The position numbers and the translations under genes are program-made. From Sipunculus nudus (lineage: Eukaryota; Annelida; Sipuncula; Golfingiida; Sipunculidae): DNA of 64,000 bases. Under the pieces are notes generated by a model. The model was not told the DNA's origin. It saw only the letters and a program-made list of their open reading frames with translations, and made no database searches. Below are positions 12,747 to 25,825 of the stretch, piece after piece; the stretch's first letter is position 1; each line of letters begins with the position of its first letter. Location of the stretch: assembly GCA_026874595.1 (NCBI GenBank), contig CM049306.1, positions 37,958,019 through 38,022,018 of the forward strand. Direction: 5' to 3'.

Positions 12747-14705
12747 AGTCAACAATGTTGGAAGTCCAACTGCAAGTTCCAGTCCAGGGTGGACGAGTCC
12801 CAAGTCTGAACCCTGGAGGTTCGAGTCTGAGTGTCTTAGAAACTGAGTTCAAGTTGTTCAATAAAAAGTCTAGTTATCCAAAAAATAATGATTAGAATCT
12901 GAGCAAAACATTATTTTTTTTATGTTAGTACATGCTTACTCTTTACTTAAATGTTAAATTACATATATCTAGTGAATTGTCTTGTTTTGACATTCCTAGG
13001 GTAATTCCATATGAAACAGTCTTCTAGTAGTTTTCCCAAATTTAACCTCACACCTTAGGTGAGAAAGTAATCTGTTAGCTTTTTAGATGAACCGAGGTTG
13101 ATTTTTTGGGCTCTTGACTCCCCGAGTCCAAGTCCAGGACAGTCAAGTCCAGACTCTAGTACTGTAGTCCTATGTCACTGCAATGAACATTAATTTTATG
13201 ACATTTTATTTCAAGGTAAAAGTTCCAGTTATATACTATGTCAGGTTTATATCTGTCATGTGGGGCATGCTTCAGCAGAAATTTGATTTATGCTGGTTGG
13301 TCACAAATTTTTATAGGGACTTCTGGTGTATATATACAGGACGCAGTCCCGACCTCTCGCATAACGTTACTAAACTTGGTATCCTAGGTTCCAGAGGTCA
13401 CACAAGAAGGGTTCACAAGTGGGTGTAAGTACAGCAAACCATACTGTTGTAATTTATTTGATTTACAGTTAAATTTAAAGTTGAATTTAGCTCATGAGAC
13501 ATGGTGTTCTATGCTACTTTACATGGGTTGGTCTAAAATAGCCGTGTGAATTGTGAGGGGCCCTTAGAATCAATTCAGTTACCAGGTATCGGTTCTTTAC
13601 CCTAGATTCAATTTTCACCTAAGTCGGAAATTTCAGACGTTTTAAAAAAAAAAGTCAAAGTGATTTTAAGCAAGATTAATGGTCACTAAATTTCAGTATA
13701 TAAAAGAAAAAATGTAGATCTCCCTCTGTTTGTCATACATGTATATGTAAAAGATCTTTCTCGACTTATAATGAGAATTAAACATACCTATCAAAGGTGT
13801 CTTATTTTGTTTAACTCTGCTAGAAAACCATGTATCTGACATATTTGTCGTGACTTTGCAACTTGTATGCTAAAAATGAAACAATGTTTATAAAAGGATT
13901 ATTGGCATTGACCATAACTTTACCATTTTGAATGGCTATTTCATCATTTCAATCCGGATTAGTATGTACTTAGGAACACAACAACTGGCCGTGTAGGACA
14001 AAACAGGCATTTTAGACCATGCAACTTTCATATCATTAGGACAGGAATATTTGATGTCCCCTTGGACCTTTCATGAGTTGTGAGTGCAGAACACTAGGTT
14101 ATATTCATATCGGGAGTGCAAAACCCTCAATGGAGCCTCTTTAAAGTAGATTTAGGGCACATAACTGGTAAACAACTTTTCACCATGAACTGCTCTGTCA
14201 GATTTGAGAGCTCTCAGATGATTTCAGGATGGTACATGCAAAGAATACTAATCAAAATGAATCAATTCAGAGGTTTATAATCGATAGCAATTTAATCAAG
14301 GGGTTGCAGTTCAGTGCATCTTTTCTTCTATGCATTGTCACACCCATAGTCTAAAGGTTCTTCCAATAGGCATTTTGAATGATGAAGTTATGATTTCATC
14401 TCATTTAAAGTAGTACTACCACCTGCTGAATGTTAAAAGATCTTCACACACATTGTGGTGACCTGTTTGGTACAGAGCCAGAAGAAAGCATGATCAATAT
14501 GGATTATTTGCCCATTTTCCATTAAAAATGAATATTGTGAGAAGTTAAAGAATAATCGTCCCAGTTTCGACCAGCAGATCTTATGTATCTTGTTTACAGT
14601 CAGTGACAGAGAGAGACTCCTAGTGGACACAGCTTGTACCTGTGAAAGAATATGAGATTGTCATGTTATGAATAAAGGCTGAACTTTTTTTTTATCTTAT
14701 TACAG
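12747..14705 (+). other. Intron end upstream of the small gene
   Basis: AT-rich sequence with no gene call. Short GAGTC and AAGTCC motifs are repeated around 12760-12850 and 13110-13160. A possible donor, GTAAGT, near 13426 follows a slightly GC-richer patch (13330-13425) and could mark an alternative 5'UTR exon, but this is weak. The region ends in a textbook polypyrimidine tract and TTACAG acceptor at 14705. Confidence 0.4.
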
Positions 14706-14915
14706 AAGCGTCACTCCATGAGAGACAGGTCCCAGAACATAACAACACTGAGACTTAAAATCAAAGGGTTCAACGAAGAGCGGGTGAGGACAAAAAGGAA
14801 AAATTCTCGCAGCAAATATTGTGGATCTTGAACAAATGCCAATCTCCAGATCAACCATGAGTCCTGAAGAAGTAAGCAGCCAGGAGCAGACCAGGTCACA
14901 GAGCCCTAATTACAG
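14706..14915 (+). CDS. Small unrecognised gene, exon with start codon (CDS from 14836)
   Basis: The exon follows a strong acceptor (T-rich tract, TTACAG at 14705) and ends at the donor CAG|GTGAGA. I place the start at the ATG at 14836, giving 26 codons plus two bases: MPISRSTMSPEEVSSQEQTR, then SQSPNY. An upstream ATG at 14718 opens a 38-codon frame that stops before this start and would act as a uORF. The phase-2 donor joins the acceptor at 15401/15402 exactly in frame, which is the main support for the model. No domain is recognised; the peptide is polar and probably disordered. Confidence 0.45.
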
Positions 14916-15401
14916 GTGAGAACTGGTATATTTATTTTCTTCTCTTTATAAAAACTAAATAAGTCTGCTTTTTTCATGGGAGCACTTGAGTCGTTGACTT
15001 CACTTTGTGATGACTATTAACTCAGTGGTCTATATTTAAATTGATCCTTGCAGTCATGCTCATCATTCTACATGTAAAACAAAAATAATTCATGTAACAC
15101 ACACACAATGAGGGATAAAGTTCCATCATGGCTTGGAACCTGCATCATGAACAAAATAGTTATATTGATGTATTTTGCTTACTGCTTCATTGCTTTTGGT
15201 AAGAGTTCATACCATTCTTTATTAAAGAAAAATTTATAAGAACACCATGGTGTCGAAGCTACATTTGTATTCAGTGCTTTGTATCATTACCAGTACCAGG
15301 TCATATTGGGACTTATTCTCCTGCAAGTTTCCCTTGGTATTATACAGTTTCAGCCATCATTTTATAAATATTTGAGCTACAATTCAAAACCTAATTTGCA
15401 G

Positions 15402-15552
15402 GAAGAGGGCTGGCCAAGGAGCTGGTCAGAGCAGCAGCAGTGGAGAAGGCAGCGGTCAAGCCAAGCAGAGCAAGACCAACCCAAAAGCAACCAATAACGG
15501 CTGGGGGATGTTCAAAGACAGGCAAACATTCGTGGATATGCATATTTTCTAG
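15402..15552 (+). CDS. Small unrecognised gene, terminal coding exon
   Basis: The acceptor is CTAATTTGCAG at 15401. Joined to the previous exon, the frame reads R-KRAGQGAGQSSSSGEGSG and on through a Lys/Gln-rich stretch to NNGWGMFKDRQTF, stopping at TAG 15550-15552, for a total of 76 aa. The Ser/Gly-rich middle looks disordered. Oddly, the -1 frame of the same exon (15498-15614) encodes a clean hydrophobic span (FLDLVLGLILCIASIISLYK) followed by a stop, which suggests that the real product may be a tail-anchored membrane protein reached by a one-base change. See findings. AATAAA signals lie at 15835 and 16240. Confidence 0.45.
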
Positions 15553-15614
15553 ATCTTGTGCTGGGACTGATCCTTTGTATTGCATCCATAATTTCACTGT
15601 ATAAATTCTTGTGA
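15498..15614 (+). other. Overlapping -1 frame with a transmembrane tail
   Basis: After a stop at 15495-15497 this frame reads 38 codons and ends in about 22 hydrophobic residues, then LYKFL and TGA. The composition is that of a single C-terminal membrane anchor. It cannot be reached from the modelled start without a -1 shift. A run of five G at about 15502-15508 lies right at the overlap and is the likeliest indel position. Confidence 0.4.
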
Positions 15615-16262
15615 AAAATTGTTTGTATATTTGTCGTTATTTTAGCATTGGGGATTTTTCATGTAGCAAATGTTTTTACTGGAGAGTAATCATGTAGATT
15701 TTTTTTGGTAACATATTAAACCAGAATTTGGGTGTGAATGTTTAACATTTAACTACTGCCATGAAATTAATGATATTGGTTAAGATTTAATCATTGGTTG
15801 CTAAAATTATTGGTTACCAATCATAGCATGGTAAAATAAATATTTATTAATACCAGATACTTTGCTTAGATTGGATTTTTAAACTTGAATATTAACATGT
15901 AGCTAGTTCACAGGATGTGGTTATTAAGTATACTTTTCCGACTGAAAGTTTTACACATCATCAACACGTGTTTCTCAAATAGATGTAATACATGCATGAT
16001 GGCAAAGCTGATGACGCAGCCTATAAACATCACCAGTTTCGCTGGATTACATTTTTGGCTTATAACATAGGTCTTACAAAAACTTCAGGTGTGTCTGGAC
16101 AGAGAATTAAAAAATCTTGAAAAGTGATAAAGCTGTCTCATGTTACAATGATCTGGTGGAAGGTATATTTTTAGTTTTTTGACACAAATTCTGCTTCAGT
16201 ATTATTTAACATTGCTTTATGTATCTTGTGTATATGATGAATAAATGATGGTCAGGTAATGG
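15553..16262 (+). other. Probable 3'UTR of the small gene
   Basis: AT-rich sequence without coding signal. AATAAA occurs at 15835-15840 and again at 16240-16245. The second is followed by a TG-rich stretch (TGATGGTCAGGTAATGGT), the usual layout of a cleavage and polyadenylation site near 16260. Confidence 0.45.
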
Positions 16263-17130
16263 TCCGTTATTTTCTGTTTCGTCTAAAACCTGGAATGCAA
16301 TACTATATTGAAAAATATATAGATTATTCAAGATAAATTATCTAATTCTTGGAATCACCAATGCATTATTGGACGACCTTTATTTTACCAGGGAAAATGC
16401 TGTTTTATTATTACTTTTCTTTCTTTCATTACATTATTTAAATTAAAATCCGAAGAATAATTATTGCAAGTAATTTTTAGGTCAAACCACTAACAGTATC
16501 TTTTTTGCCCTCATTTTGACCGGTCGCTTAAGAAAGCAGCCTAACCGGAATCCATATTGTTCAGTGCCCTTTTTCGACTTCCTGAGGCGCACCGAATGAC
16601 CCCTTGATGACCGCGCGATCACTGAAGGGAATAATTATTTCCTTTTCGTGACGTGTCTTGAGTACTTGTCGTGTTTACCTGAAGCATTTTAAGATTTCCC
16701 CCCCAGAAAGAAACCATAGGTTTTGGCCGTATTCAAACTCGTCAGATGACGTTCACTTCCTGGTAAAAAAAAAAAAAAAAAAACAAAAAAAAAAAAAAAC
16801 GCGATAATACTTGGTGCAAACTCCCTTGAAAAAAGGTATCAAGTACAGCAATCCTTTAACTTAGAATAACATTTAAGATACCTTCCCACAAAGATTAACA
16901 GGGTACACGATGTGTATCTTTAATTGGGGGTTACTGGATAGGCCTTCCAAGTAACAGGAGGGCTCACCTTATAGAACTACATGCAGGTGTATAATAAACA
17001 CATAATAAAAAGAGTATAATAACACGTAAACCGTTAATTTTTAGAAAGGAATATCGAATTGAAATTATGGTAAACATCCGTATACAGCAACATGCTATAG
17101 ACTTTAATCCGTAGACCCTGCATTGAAAAA
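16263..17130. other. Intergenic DNA, no gene seen
   Basis: It contains two adjacent A-runs (about 16766-16799) separated by one C, and a slightly CpG-rich patch at 16510-16640. Nothing coding was identified. Confidence 0.45.
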
Positions 17131-17139
17131 ATCAATTCG

Positions 17140-17650
17140 TATAAAATAGGCTGTTTCTGCAGATCCGGACCCGGAATCCGATCTTAGGGTCTACAGGCGA
17201 AAGTTCCGGCACTTCCTGTGAGCATGCGCACTGACACTGCCGGACACATCTATGGGAGTTATTTCTCCGGCACCGACTGACGGACCTACCAGAACAGTTG
17301 CTATTGTTCTAGCGACAGCTTGTCACCCCAAACGTCGATTTTAGATGAACTGGAGACGATGGGGTGACAGTACAAGCTATTGGGTTCGCATCAATTCTAG
17401 TACGTGCAGATGTGCACGCCATTTCTGACACTACTTTTTCATTTTCATCTACTTCTCGAACTGCCATTTTCCTGAGTTAAGACAAAAAGTAACGTTATTC
17501 TGTTGGGGAAAATAATATTTATTACATCCACGGTTTACTTACGTGTATTCGTGCAGCAGGTTTTAATACCGAGTCTGGTTTTACTCGAAAAACTCTTCTC
17601 CACGTCTGTCAGCGGGAGAATCATAACTTCCGGTAGGGGATTTCCAAACG
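17140..17650 (-). promoter_or_regulatory. Promoter-like GC-richer patch with ETS- and NRF1-like motifs
   Basis: This stands out from AT-rich surroundings. It has GAGCATGCGCAC (NRF1-like) near 17221, several GGAAGT/ACTTCC cores including ACTTCCGG near 17626 (ETS/GABP-like), and a stem formed by TGTCACCCC and GGGGTGACA at about 17321-17370. On the minus strand an ATG at 17467 opens 52 codons (MAVREVDENEKVVSEM and on) to a stop at 17309. That could be a first coding exon of an unlocated gene or chance. No downstream exon was found, so this is only a candidate promoter. Confidence 0.3.
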
Positions 17651-18406
17651 GCTATGTGTAAAACTCGGAAGTCCGAAGTCGGAAGCAAGGATTTTTTTAA
17701 AATAAAGCAATGTTCGAAGCATAATTAAAAAGATACAACATCAATAGAAGTACCATTTTCTTTTTATTGATAGAATAAGGTCTTTTCTATCATTATGTAA
17801 AAAATCAAAGTTATCCATCCGAAGTTATAGACTATTTCTTGCTCGGTAATGTGTAACATGTGTAAAACTCGGAAGCCAGTAATGGCTAATGCACTGGTCA
17901 TCATGTCGTCAGCAAACGTGTCAAGCATTTTCAGTTTCTTCAATATCACATATTTTTCATAAACTCAGTTTGTTTTGTAACATTAATTATGCTGTTTTTT
18001 ATAATATATTATATTGATATTTTATTTCATTTTGTGAAACAAGATTATATAATTACTCAATTAATATTAATCAATATTTTCGCTGTTACCGTATTTTTTG
18101 TTTGTGGAAACATGAAAAAAAATAAAGATTTGATAATATTTTAAAAATTACCCTGATAATATCATAGAGACTTAAACAGATAATTTGACAGAACCACAAA
18201 ACGTCCAGTAAATGTTTTAAAAAGGGTGTTTCAAACAAAATATTTTATTTATCATGTATCAATTGAAAAACCTTTTCCTCTTCCATTGACCAGAACATTT
18301 AATCATGATTATGAATCTCTTAAGAATCTCTTAAACTCTCATCTATTATGTAATACTTTTTATGCCAAATTATATTTTACATTTCATGGTCAGGTTGCAC
18401 ACTTTG

Positions 18407-18455
<49 letters not shown>

Positions 18456-18837
18456 TCACATTGCAATGTGATATTTTCCCCTATATGTTTCTGCTGTAAA
18501 TGGAACCTGTTTCAATTCATGTTTTGAAATTCTGCCCAAATAGCATAATATACATGATGATTTACAAAAATTTGTTTGCTACTGATTTCATCAGACGTAT
18601 CCTGCAAAATTAAAAATAAACACAAACATTAACAATACCTTGACAGAAAAAAATACACAATGCATGTGTAAATAGATATGATCCCGATTGTAACATCTTA
18701 CAATTATATAAAAAACAATAGTTTCTGTTTTTGCAGAACGATTAAATATATAATCGATATTTTTCATGCAGTTAGGTACAATATTCATCAAGTTAATGTT
18801 CTGAAAATTTGCAAAACCACAGGACACAAACATTTAT

Positions 18838-18892
<55 letters not shown>

Positions 18893-20764
18893 AAAATACG
18901 TCAACTAAAAATCAATAAAACATCAAACAAAACATTATGCATAGCCAAAAAAGTTCAGTAAATGTTTAAAAATAAATTGTTACAGAGCAAATGTTATAGA
19001 TATAAAAAATTCTGTTTAATTATAGAACCTGATACCAGCAATTATATTAAGTCCGGAGAGAAGGAGGTCCGAAAGCGCACGGTACTTCTGTATCGAGAAT
19101 TTCGATTATAGTCCGGTTAATTTTGTTTCTGAGCATAAAAATATAAGAGTCAAATAAAAATAGTGAGTAAACACGGAATATTCAGATGCATATATTTTTA
19201 TATAAAGATAACAAATTACTATACAGCAACAGTAGAATGGGAAAAATTAATATTTGTAATTGAAATATTTATCTTAGCGGTAAATATCGAACTTATATCC
19301 GGTTTGGTTCCATTATTGCATGGTGTCATCATTTGTATGTGGAATTTCAAGGAATGAATCATAAAGATGAGCAACTGGTTCAGTAAAAATGCCTATATCC
19401 CGTAGCATCTTTAAGACACCATGCAGGTCACCTCTAGACAGACTTTTACGTGAAGCCCCAGATGTCTTACGTGTCGATAAAGATTCTATATGGTTATTTA
19501 TTAAAGATTTTACATTCAAAATTGTAATTTCTTATCGAGATCCTTGTAATCGTATACAGTAATCCGAAGTTGAAGGGAGCACATTCTGTTTACATGCCCT
19601 TATCATTCACATATTATAACGTATGAGAGTGAAATCAGTTGCAAATATACTTTAAAATATTATTAAATATCCATTTATTTGAAGTTGAAATGTGATGTTG
19701 AAACATCAGGAGTGAATTTCAATATATAAATATCAAGATTGAAAAAATTTGAAAAAAGAGTTAAAACTTGAAAAAAGAATTGATTTTAGTTTAAAAAAAT
19801 GATTTGCTTAAATATACAAATCTATAGGATTTTATAATCACACATGTATTAATATGTTATATATTACCTGGACTGTTGTATCCCTTTTCTAAGATATATT
19901 TTAATTTTTCATTAAATATCGTAGAACTCTAACATATTGAAGGACATTTCGTTTTGTATATGATACATGTATGTTTTTTCCAGCGATGACCTACTGGGAT
20001 ATATTGAATTTTCATATTTGTTCAACGTATGGAAAATATATTACTTTTTTTATTTTGAATGACATCATAATTTATAACTGTATTTTAAATGCCGTATTAG
20101 GGTTTATTATACCATATTTATTATTCAGTGGTGCATCCATAGAGGGCGCAAGCATAACACCGAGGAATCCCCCCCCCCCCCCATCGCAGTACCGTGTGAG
20201 TCATACACGGTCTCCCCACAGAGCTCAGCTCGGGGTGGGATCGACCATGAAAAATCTCACGGCTCCTCGGCTGATACTCAGACTCGCGCACTGTGCTCTG
20301 CTGTCCGAGTCTGCCTGTGCGCTCTTAAAACACTCAAGTCGGTAAAATGCAAAGATTGTCATAAGACTTTAACATATCAATTATTTTACAACGAGTACTA
20401 CATTTAAGTAATAATAGTGACATTTTGCAAGTTATAAATGTATAGACGCGCATTTCATCATTGACATTAACATGTTACGAACTTTTGAATATTTGGACTT
20501 TCCAATTTATACCGTAATGTTATAGAAATATAAATATTAAAGCCCAACAACCTGAAGTTTGAATACATTGTCCCAATACATGTAGGTGTATAGTTGCGGA
20601 ACAGAAAATCTTCATAATCTTTCGTTTAAGGTGCCTCAAAATGTCCTCTTTACATTGCATATTTTAAAAATTAACCCCTTCCCATACCATCCCCATGTTA
20701 ATATAAATAATTTTTACAAAACATAGCTCTAGATAGGGTGAAATATATGACGTGAAAATACCAT

Positions 20765-20823
<59 letters not shown>

Positions 20824-21290
20824 TGTATTAAATTTACAAATAAAAAAATTAAGAACTTATAGTTTTCCTATTATGTATCATGTTATGTGTTATTCACGCA
20901 TTAAAAGCAAAATCATGCATAAGCAATTTTAATATATGCATGCAACTATAATTATAATGAAACTGCATTTGGGCTGTGGCTCTTAACTGACCACAAGTTA
21001 ACCAGTGCGTCTCTGTGACTTCCGAGTTATACACATTGGATAACATCCCAGCACTTCTGACTGACTTCCGAGATTGCTTCCGAGCACAAAATCGTCCATA
21101 ACGTTCAGATTAAAGAATGGATAACTATTATTCTTCACAGAATGATAATAAAGATCTTATTCTAGGGGGAAAAGCAAAACGGTATTGAAGCGTTAGCATT
21201 TTGTATATGCTTTAAATTGCATTATTTATAAAACGATTCCTTGGTTTCCGGCGTCCGGCTTCCGACTTCCAAGTTTACATATATGACCGC
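17651..21290. repeat. AT-rich segment bounded by inverted CGGAAGT-rich repeats
   Basis: Bases 17651-17692 (GTGTAAAACTCGGAAGTCCG and on to CGGAAGCAAGGA) are inverted relative to 21238-21285 (TCCTTGG and on to CTTCCGACTTCCAAGTTTAC). Related copies lie at 17862-17880 and 21015-21075. The interior is very AT-rich, with (TA)n at 18411-18452, 18841-18889 and 20771-20822. The pair could be terminal repeats of a 3.6 kb element or parts of a dispersed minisatellite. Confidence 0.35.
20155..20340 (-). repeat. Diverged SINE-like fragment
   Basis: After a C-run (20169-20182), the stretch GGGTGGGATCGACCATGAAA followed by AATCTCAC resembles the body of the SINE at 29850-29985 (GGGTTGGGCCGACAGTGAAA, AATCTCAC). 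GGTCGATCCC on the minus strand resembles a B-box. Locally GC-rich. Confidence 0.4.
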
Positions 21291-21299
21291 GCCATGACA

Positions 21300-22980
21300 C
21301 CTTCACTTTTGAATGAGAAGTACCGCTTCACGTGAATCGGAGCCACAGTGATGAAAGAAGGTAATAAATTTAATTATTTTTGTGTAACAACATTTTTTCT
21401 TCGATATTAAGCACATATAATACGACTTTATTAGCCTGTGATGCCAAATAATACCAGACAGGAAATATTTTGATCCGACCCTTAGAATGGGCGTTCTGTT
21501 GTGACTGTCATCATGACTCCAGGCCCTATCAGTTTATTTCAGAAGGCCTGAGTGTCATGTTGTCATGGCTACTATTGTTCCGGCATTTAGTAATAAATTT
21601 TAATTGTAGCATTTTCTTGGAGAATATGCATAGACCCGGAGATCCCAAAGAATTTTTATAAAATGTGACAGAAGCGAAATGATTGATTTTTAATTGACCA
21701 TGACCTAAGCAAGTTCAAATATATAAATTGATTGAGCTTTTTGTGGCGCCACCTGCATCAAATTACATTTAACGGGGAAAAGGCTTGATCACCTTTGCAA
21801 ATCTTCTTCTGTGAAATAATTCAGCCAAATTGTTCAATATTTCACAGAAATGATCCCATAGACAAGCTCTCTTCAGATTATACAATTGATTTGGGTTTGA
21901 TGAATTTTGGCTTAAAAACAGGAATTTGAACTTAGTCATGTGGCCCAGTAAGCAAACTGACAACATAATCGCCAGGAGCTAGCATCACCAAGTTTTTTTT
22001 GCAAATGTTGGTCATATGACTCCTAATTGCAATTTTAGTTTTTATGACGCCACCTACATTGACCTGTTTTTACAGGCAAAAACCTCGTAATTTTTGCCCC
22101 TTTCAGCTTAAAAATATTTACTGATGAAACTATCAAGCTGTATGGTTAAATTTTTTCACAAGAATTATCCTATGGTAGTGTTCTTTCAATTGTATAAGAA
22201 TAGATTGAGTTCATTGATTTTTTTGTAAAGTCATAGAAAGCTGAAATTAGTCTTGTGGCCATTAGTAAGCCTATTTCAAAATGAGGGCTGCAATAGTCTT
22301 CTCCTGTAAAACTGTTGTTTCAACTTCTGCAACATTGCACAAAAATGATTCTTAGGTGGCCTTTGTTCCAGTTTACTTATTTTTTTTTGGCAGAATTATT
22401 GGACCTTTATAAATGAAAGACTCAATTACTTTCGTTAATAAAGCTAAACATTTGATAAAAAAAAATCTTATTAATATGATTGTCAGCTTGAAAGAAAGCA
22501 TTTCAGTATGTGTAAACAGATTTACCAACATCTGGAACTCTGATAGCCCCCCCCCCCCCCCCAAGCATAGTTCTTAAGAACATAATGTACGCCGATACAT
22601 ACCTCAGGTACTGTCGTACGCCGGAACAGGATTCAAGGAATGACTTTCGGTTATACATATATCACTCAAATGGTGTTTCCCGTTTTTCTATATAAATTGT
22701 ATAAGTGCAGTTACATAGCACTATCTGTAAAGTTGTGCAACGTATAAAATGTTCCGACACGAGTTCGGAAATTGTGCGTATATTGTGTGCAACAGTTTCC
22801 TCATGCGGTCTACCTGGAAGTCTAGTAAAAAAAAAAAACATTTTGGGACTCTCATACTCACGTAGCCCCCTCCTCCCTAGGCGCAGTTCTCATGGACAGG
22901 AAGTACGCCAGTTCGTGCGATAAATATATGTCACCTAAGGTATTTTCGTACGCCTGAACAGGATTCACGACGCACACACA
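21300..22980. repeat. Repeat-derived DNA, family D and a local duplication
   Basis: From about 21700 to 22360 there are diverged units related to 39130-39920 (shared AGCTAGCATCACCAA and TATTTCACAGAAATGATCCC-like lines, with GGCGCCACCT). Separately, about 22545-22640 is repeated in direct orientation at 22862-22975 (TCGTACGCC, GAACAGGATTCA). C15 homopolymer at 22548-22562. No gene. Confidence 0.4.
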
Positions 22981-23082
22981 CTTTTCTAAAACCCACCTAG
23001 TAGCAGTCCGTACACACTGAGTGGCCGGAAATATGTAAACAAAATTATGAACCAATACATTGTATACTCTCTATATCCCCCC

Positions 23083-23125
<43 letters not shown>

Positions 23126-23213
23126 AGTATGAGTTTGAAACATTCTGTATAACCTTAAATGACAGGGGTGCCATAGACACACACACACACATATATATAT
23201 ATAAACACACATA

Positions 23214-23254
<41 letters not shown>
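23083..23254. repeat. Compound microsatellite (CT)n ... (TA)n
   Basis: A (CT) tract at about 23087-23123 and a (TA) tract at 23216-23254, with a short CA run (23178-23190) between them. Confidence 0.9.
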
Positions 23255-23256
<2 letters not shown>

Positions 23257-23742
23257 TTATATTAGAAAATTTTGAATTTCTTATACCACTGGAGAATGTA
23301 AAGGATTACTGTATCATGTAATTAGAGGTTAAACCATCCGCCAGCGTTCTGTGTGCAAAATCAGCAAAGCTTTACAATTATATTTTCTTTCAAAAGTTAA
23401 ACAATAACGAAGCATTTTGGGTATCAAAACAGAGAAAATATCCTTACTTCAAAAACCAACAATACGTAAAAACCGGTGAAAGAAAAATTAAAATACGTAA
23501 TACTTGCAAGATTATTTTGTAAATTTGAACGTTTAAAAGCTGGTTACTACGATGGCGTGCACCATATTATCAGTCAATTTGATTCTTCAGTCATTCTTGA
23601 TAGACTACAAGTCATGTATTGACATTAGAGAAACTTTCCAACACTACAATATATGTTGTTATTAACGCATATATTTTTTATTGAAGTCTATTTTTCTAGT
23701 TAAATGACATTTATAAAATTAACACAATGCTGGTGTGTGTAT

Positions 23743-23765
23743 GGGGGGGGGGGGGGGGGGGGGGG
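23743..23765. repeat. G homopolymer, 23 bases
   Basis: Uninterrupted G-run followed by G-rich DNA to about 23825. It could form a quadruplex, or be of uncertain length in the assembly. Confidence 0.9.
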
Positions 23766-23849
23766 TAGAGGATAAAATATGGTTTGTCCCCCCTGGTTGA
23801 AAAGGTGGGAGGGGGGCAAGGGGGACAAATTGCCTATTATGAGACACAC

Positions 23850-24015
23850 TGTAAACATAGGGTTGTCACATCGACAACTTTAGGGATGTCAAATGGGTGT
23901 ACCTAAAATAACAACCCAGGTTGTCGTAGTATCAATTTTACAACCCTCTATAGGTTTGTCAAAGGGTTGTCAAATGTTTGTCGTGACGACCTAGGGGTTG
24001 TCATGCATCTATCAA
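23850..24015. repeat. Clustered GGTTGTC / GACAAC motifs
   Basis: GGTTGTC or its inverse recurs about eight times in 160 bases (for example AGGGTTGTCACATCGACAAC), giving several small hairpins. Class unknown. Confidence 0.5.
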
Positions 24016-25766
24016 GAACATCCGTCATTTATTCATTCTCTCTCTCTATATAATAATAATAAAATTAATAATAATAATAATAATAATATTTATAATAAAA
24101 ATAATAACATATACATTCAAGTAAAACATTATTTATAAAAATCAAATGGTGGTGTATCAGATTTACGACTGATTATTCCTTGGAATGTGGACAGGTTTTT
24201 GTGCGAGTATGTTTCAGTGTTATGTGCTTACAGTTGAAGGTGATATGGCAACAATAGCAATATTCAGCCTTTGACACGCAGATGGACAGCCATAATTGGA
24301 ATATTTGATAACTCTTTGTTTTATGTGTAGCGATACACACGAAAATAGGAGGTGAATATGGTACTTAGGGGTCAATTATTTGTGTACTATAGTATCTGTT
24401 CCACAGCTGGTAATTTCAGAATAAAAACTAACGAGTATAATTGATTTATTATGTATCCAAGTTCTTTAAAAAATATTAATAATATATGTTATTGAGTTGC
24501 AACATGTTACATTCGCAAATCAAAATTATAAACTTATGAAAAATTCACACCCAGCCTCAGAGGGCTTATGGAGCACCACTCATTATGAAGAGTAAAAGCA
24601 ACATCATATATATAGTCAGCGTACTAAAAAGAAATTAACCATTTAACGATTGCCATGTATGCATATACGGCAAATAGTGCAGTTTCATTCACAATATCTG
24701 AATTACCTAGCAGGTATATTTGAGGATTTTTACTTTCTGAGACTGTACCAAAATTATCCCTCAAACTTCAAAATTGCAACATCAAACAAATGGGATCTAT
24801 ACATGACCAGCTCTAAGTTCTTCCCCAGTTCTTGTCACTGATATGGCACAGACTGTCACACACTGTCACATTAGGCCATGTGTGTAGAGGGTTTTATGGT
24901 CAGATTTTGTGTCTGCAGTCCTCCATTCCCCCAACCCTCTACATTTATCATACGAGATATATAAAGAGGAAAACTATAACAATCATGGTGGATATGGGGA
25001 AATGGAGGTAATCCCCAAGTTCTTTAAATGAACCAACCGTACGTAATTCATTTGTTATTATGGTCCATTGGGTTTTGTGGATGGCTGATAAGACATGCAT
25101 GCCTGAATAACAGTCCAAGAGAACCTTCCCCGGATTTCGTATGGAGAGTTTAAATGATGTGGGAACATTTTGTATATGACTTATTAGCAAAAAAGGGTAT
25201 TGAACCTTTCTCAACTCTCAAATATGTAGGCCTGTCACGATAACCCGTGTTGTCTGGGTGTGTTTTACTGTGTGCAGGAGGCGGCGTCTCTTTGATCAAA
25301 ACATCGTCGGCTCAGCCAAAAGGTTAACCCCAACCTCTCTCTCTCTCTCTCTCTGGAGCTCCACCTGACATTATTTCTATATAATTTAGTTGTCCTGTGT
25401 TATTTGCGGCCTATGCAACATCCAAACTGATACTGAATGGTGTTATTTTCTGATGATTATTTGTTTGTGACCGCAGGTCACTCACCTGTAACATTTCCGA
25501 GTAACCCGCTTGCCAGACCTAATTATGAGCTAGCTGAGCTGCGTCCGCTTGTTTACTGACACCGAGCTTCACGTGAATGAAGAACCCGTGCCTGCATGAT
25601 TACGGCGCCAGCATTTTAGCATACGACACCTGTTGAATGTCAACCATGGGCAGCGCCCTCAAATACATGGAATATTCAAGGTCAGGCCATGGTTTGTGAA
25701 AATTGCAACGTCATTTCTAGTGTATCATTTTTGGGCAACATAAATCTTGATCCACGCGTCTGTATA

Positions 25767-25825
<59 letters not shown>

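Noticed and set aside
12496-12861. 121-codon minus-strand frame
   Set aside because: It spans the family A right end and flanking GAGTC repeats; no recognisable protein.
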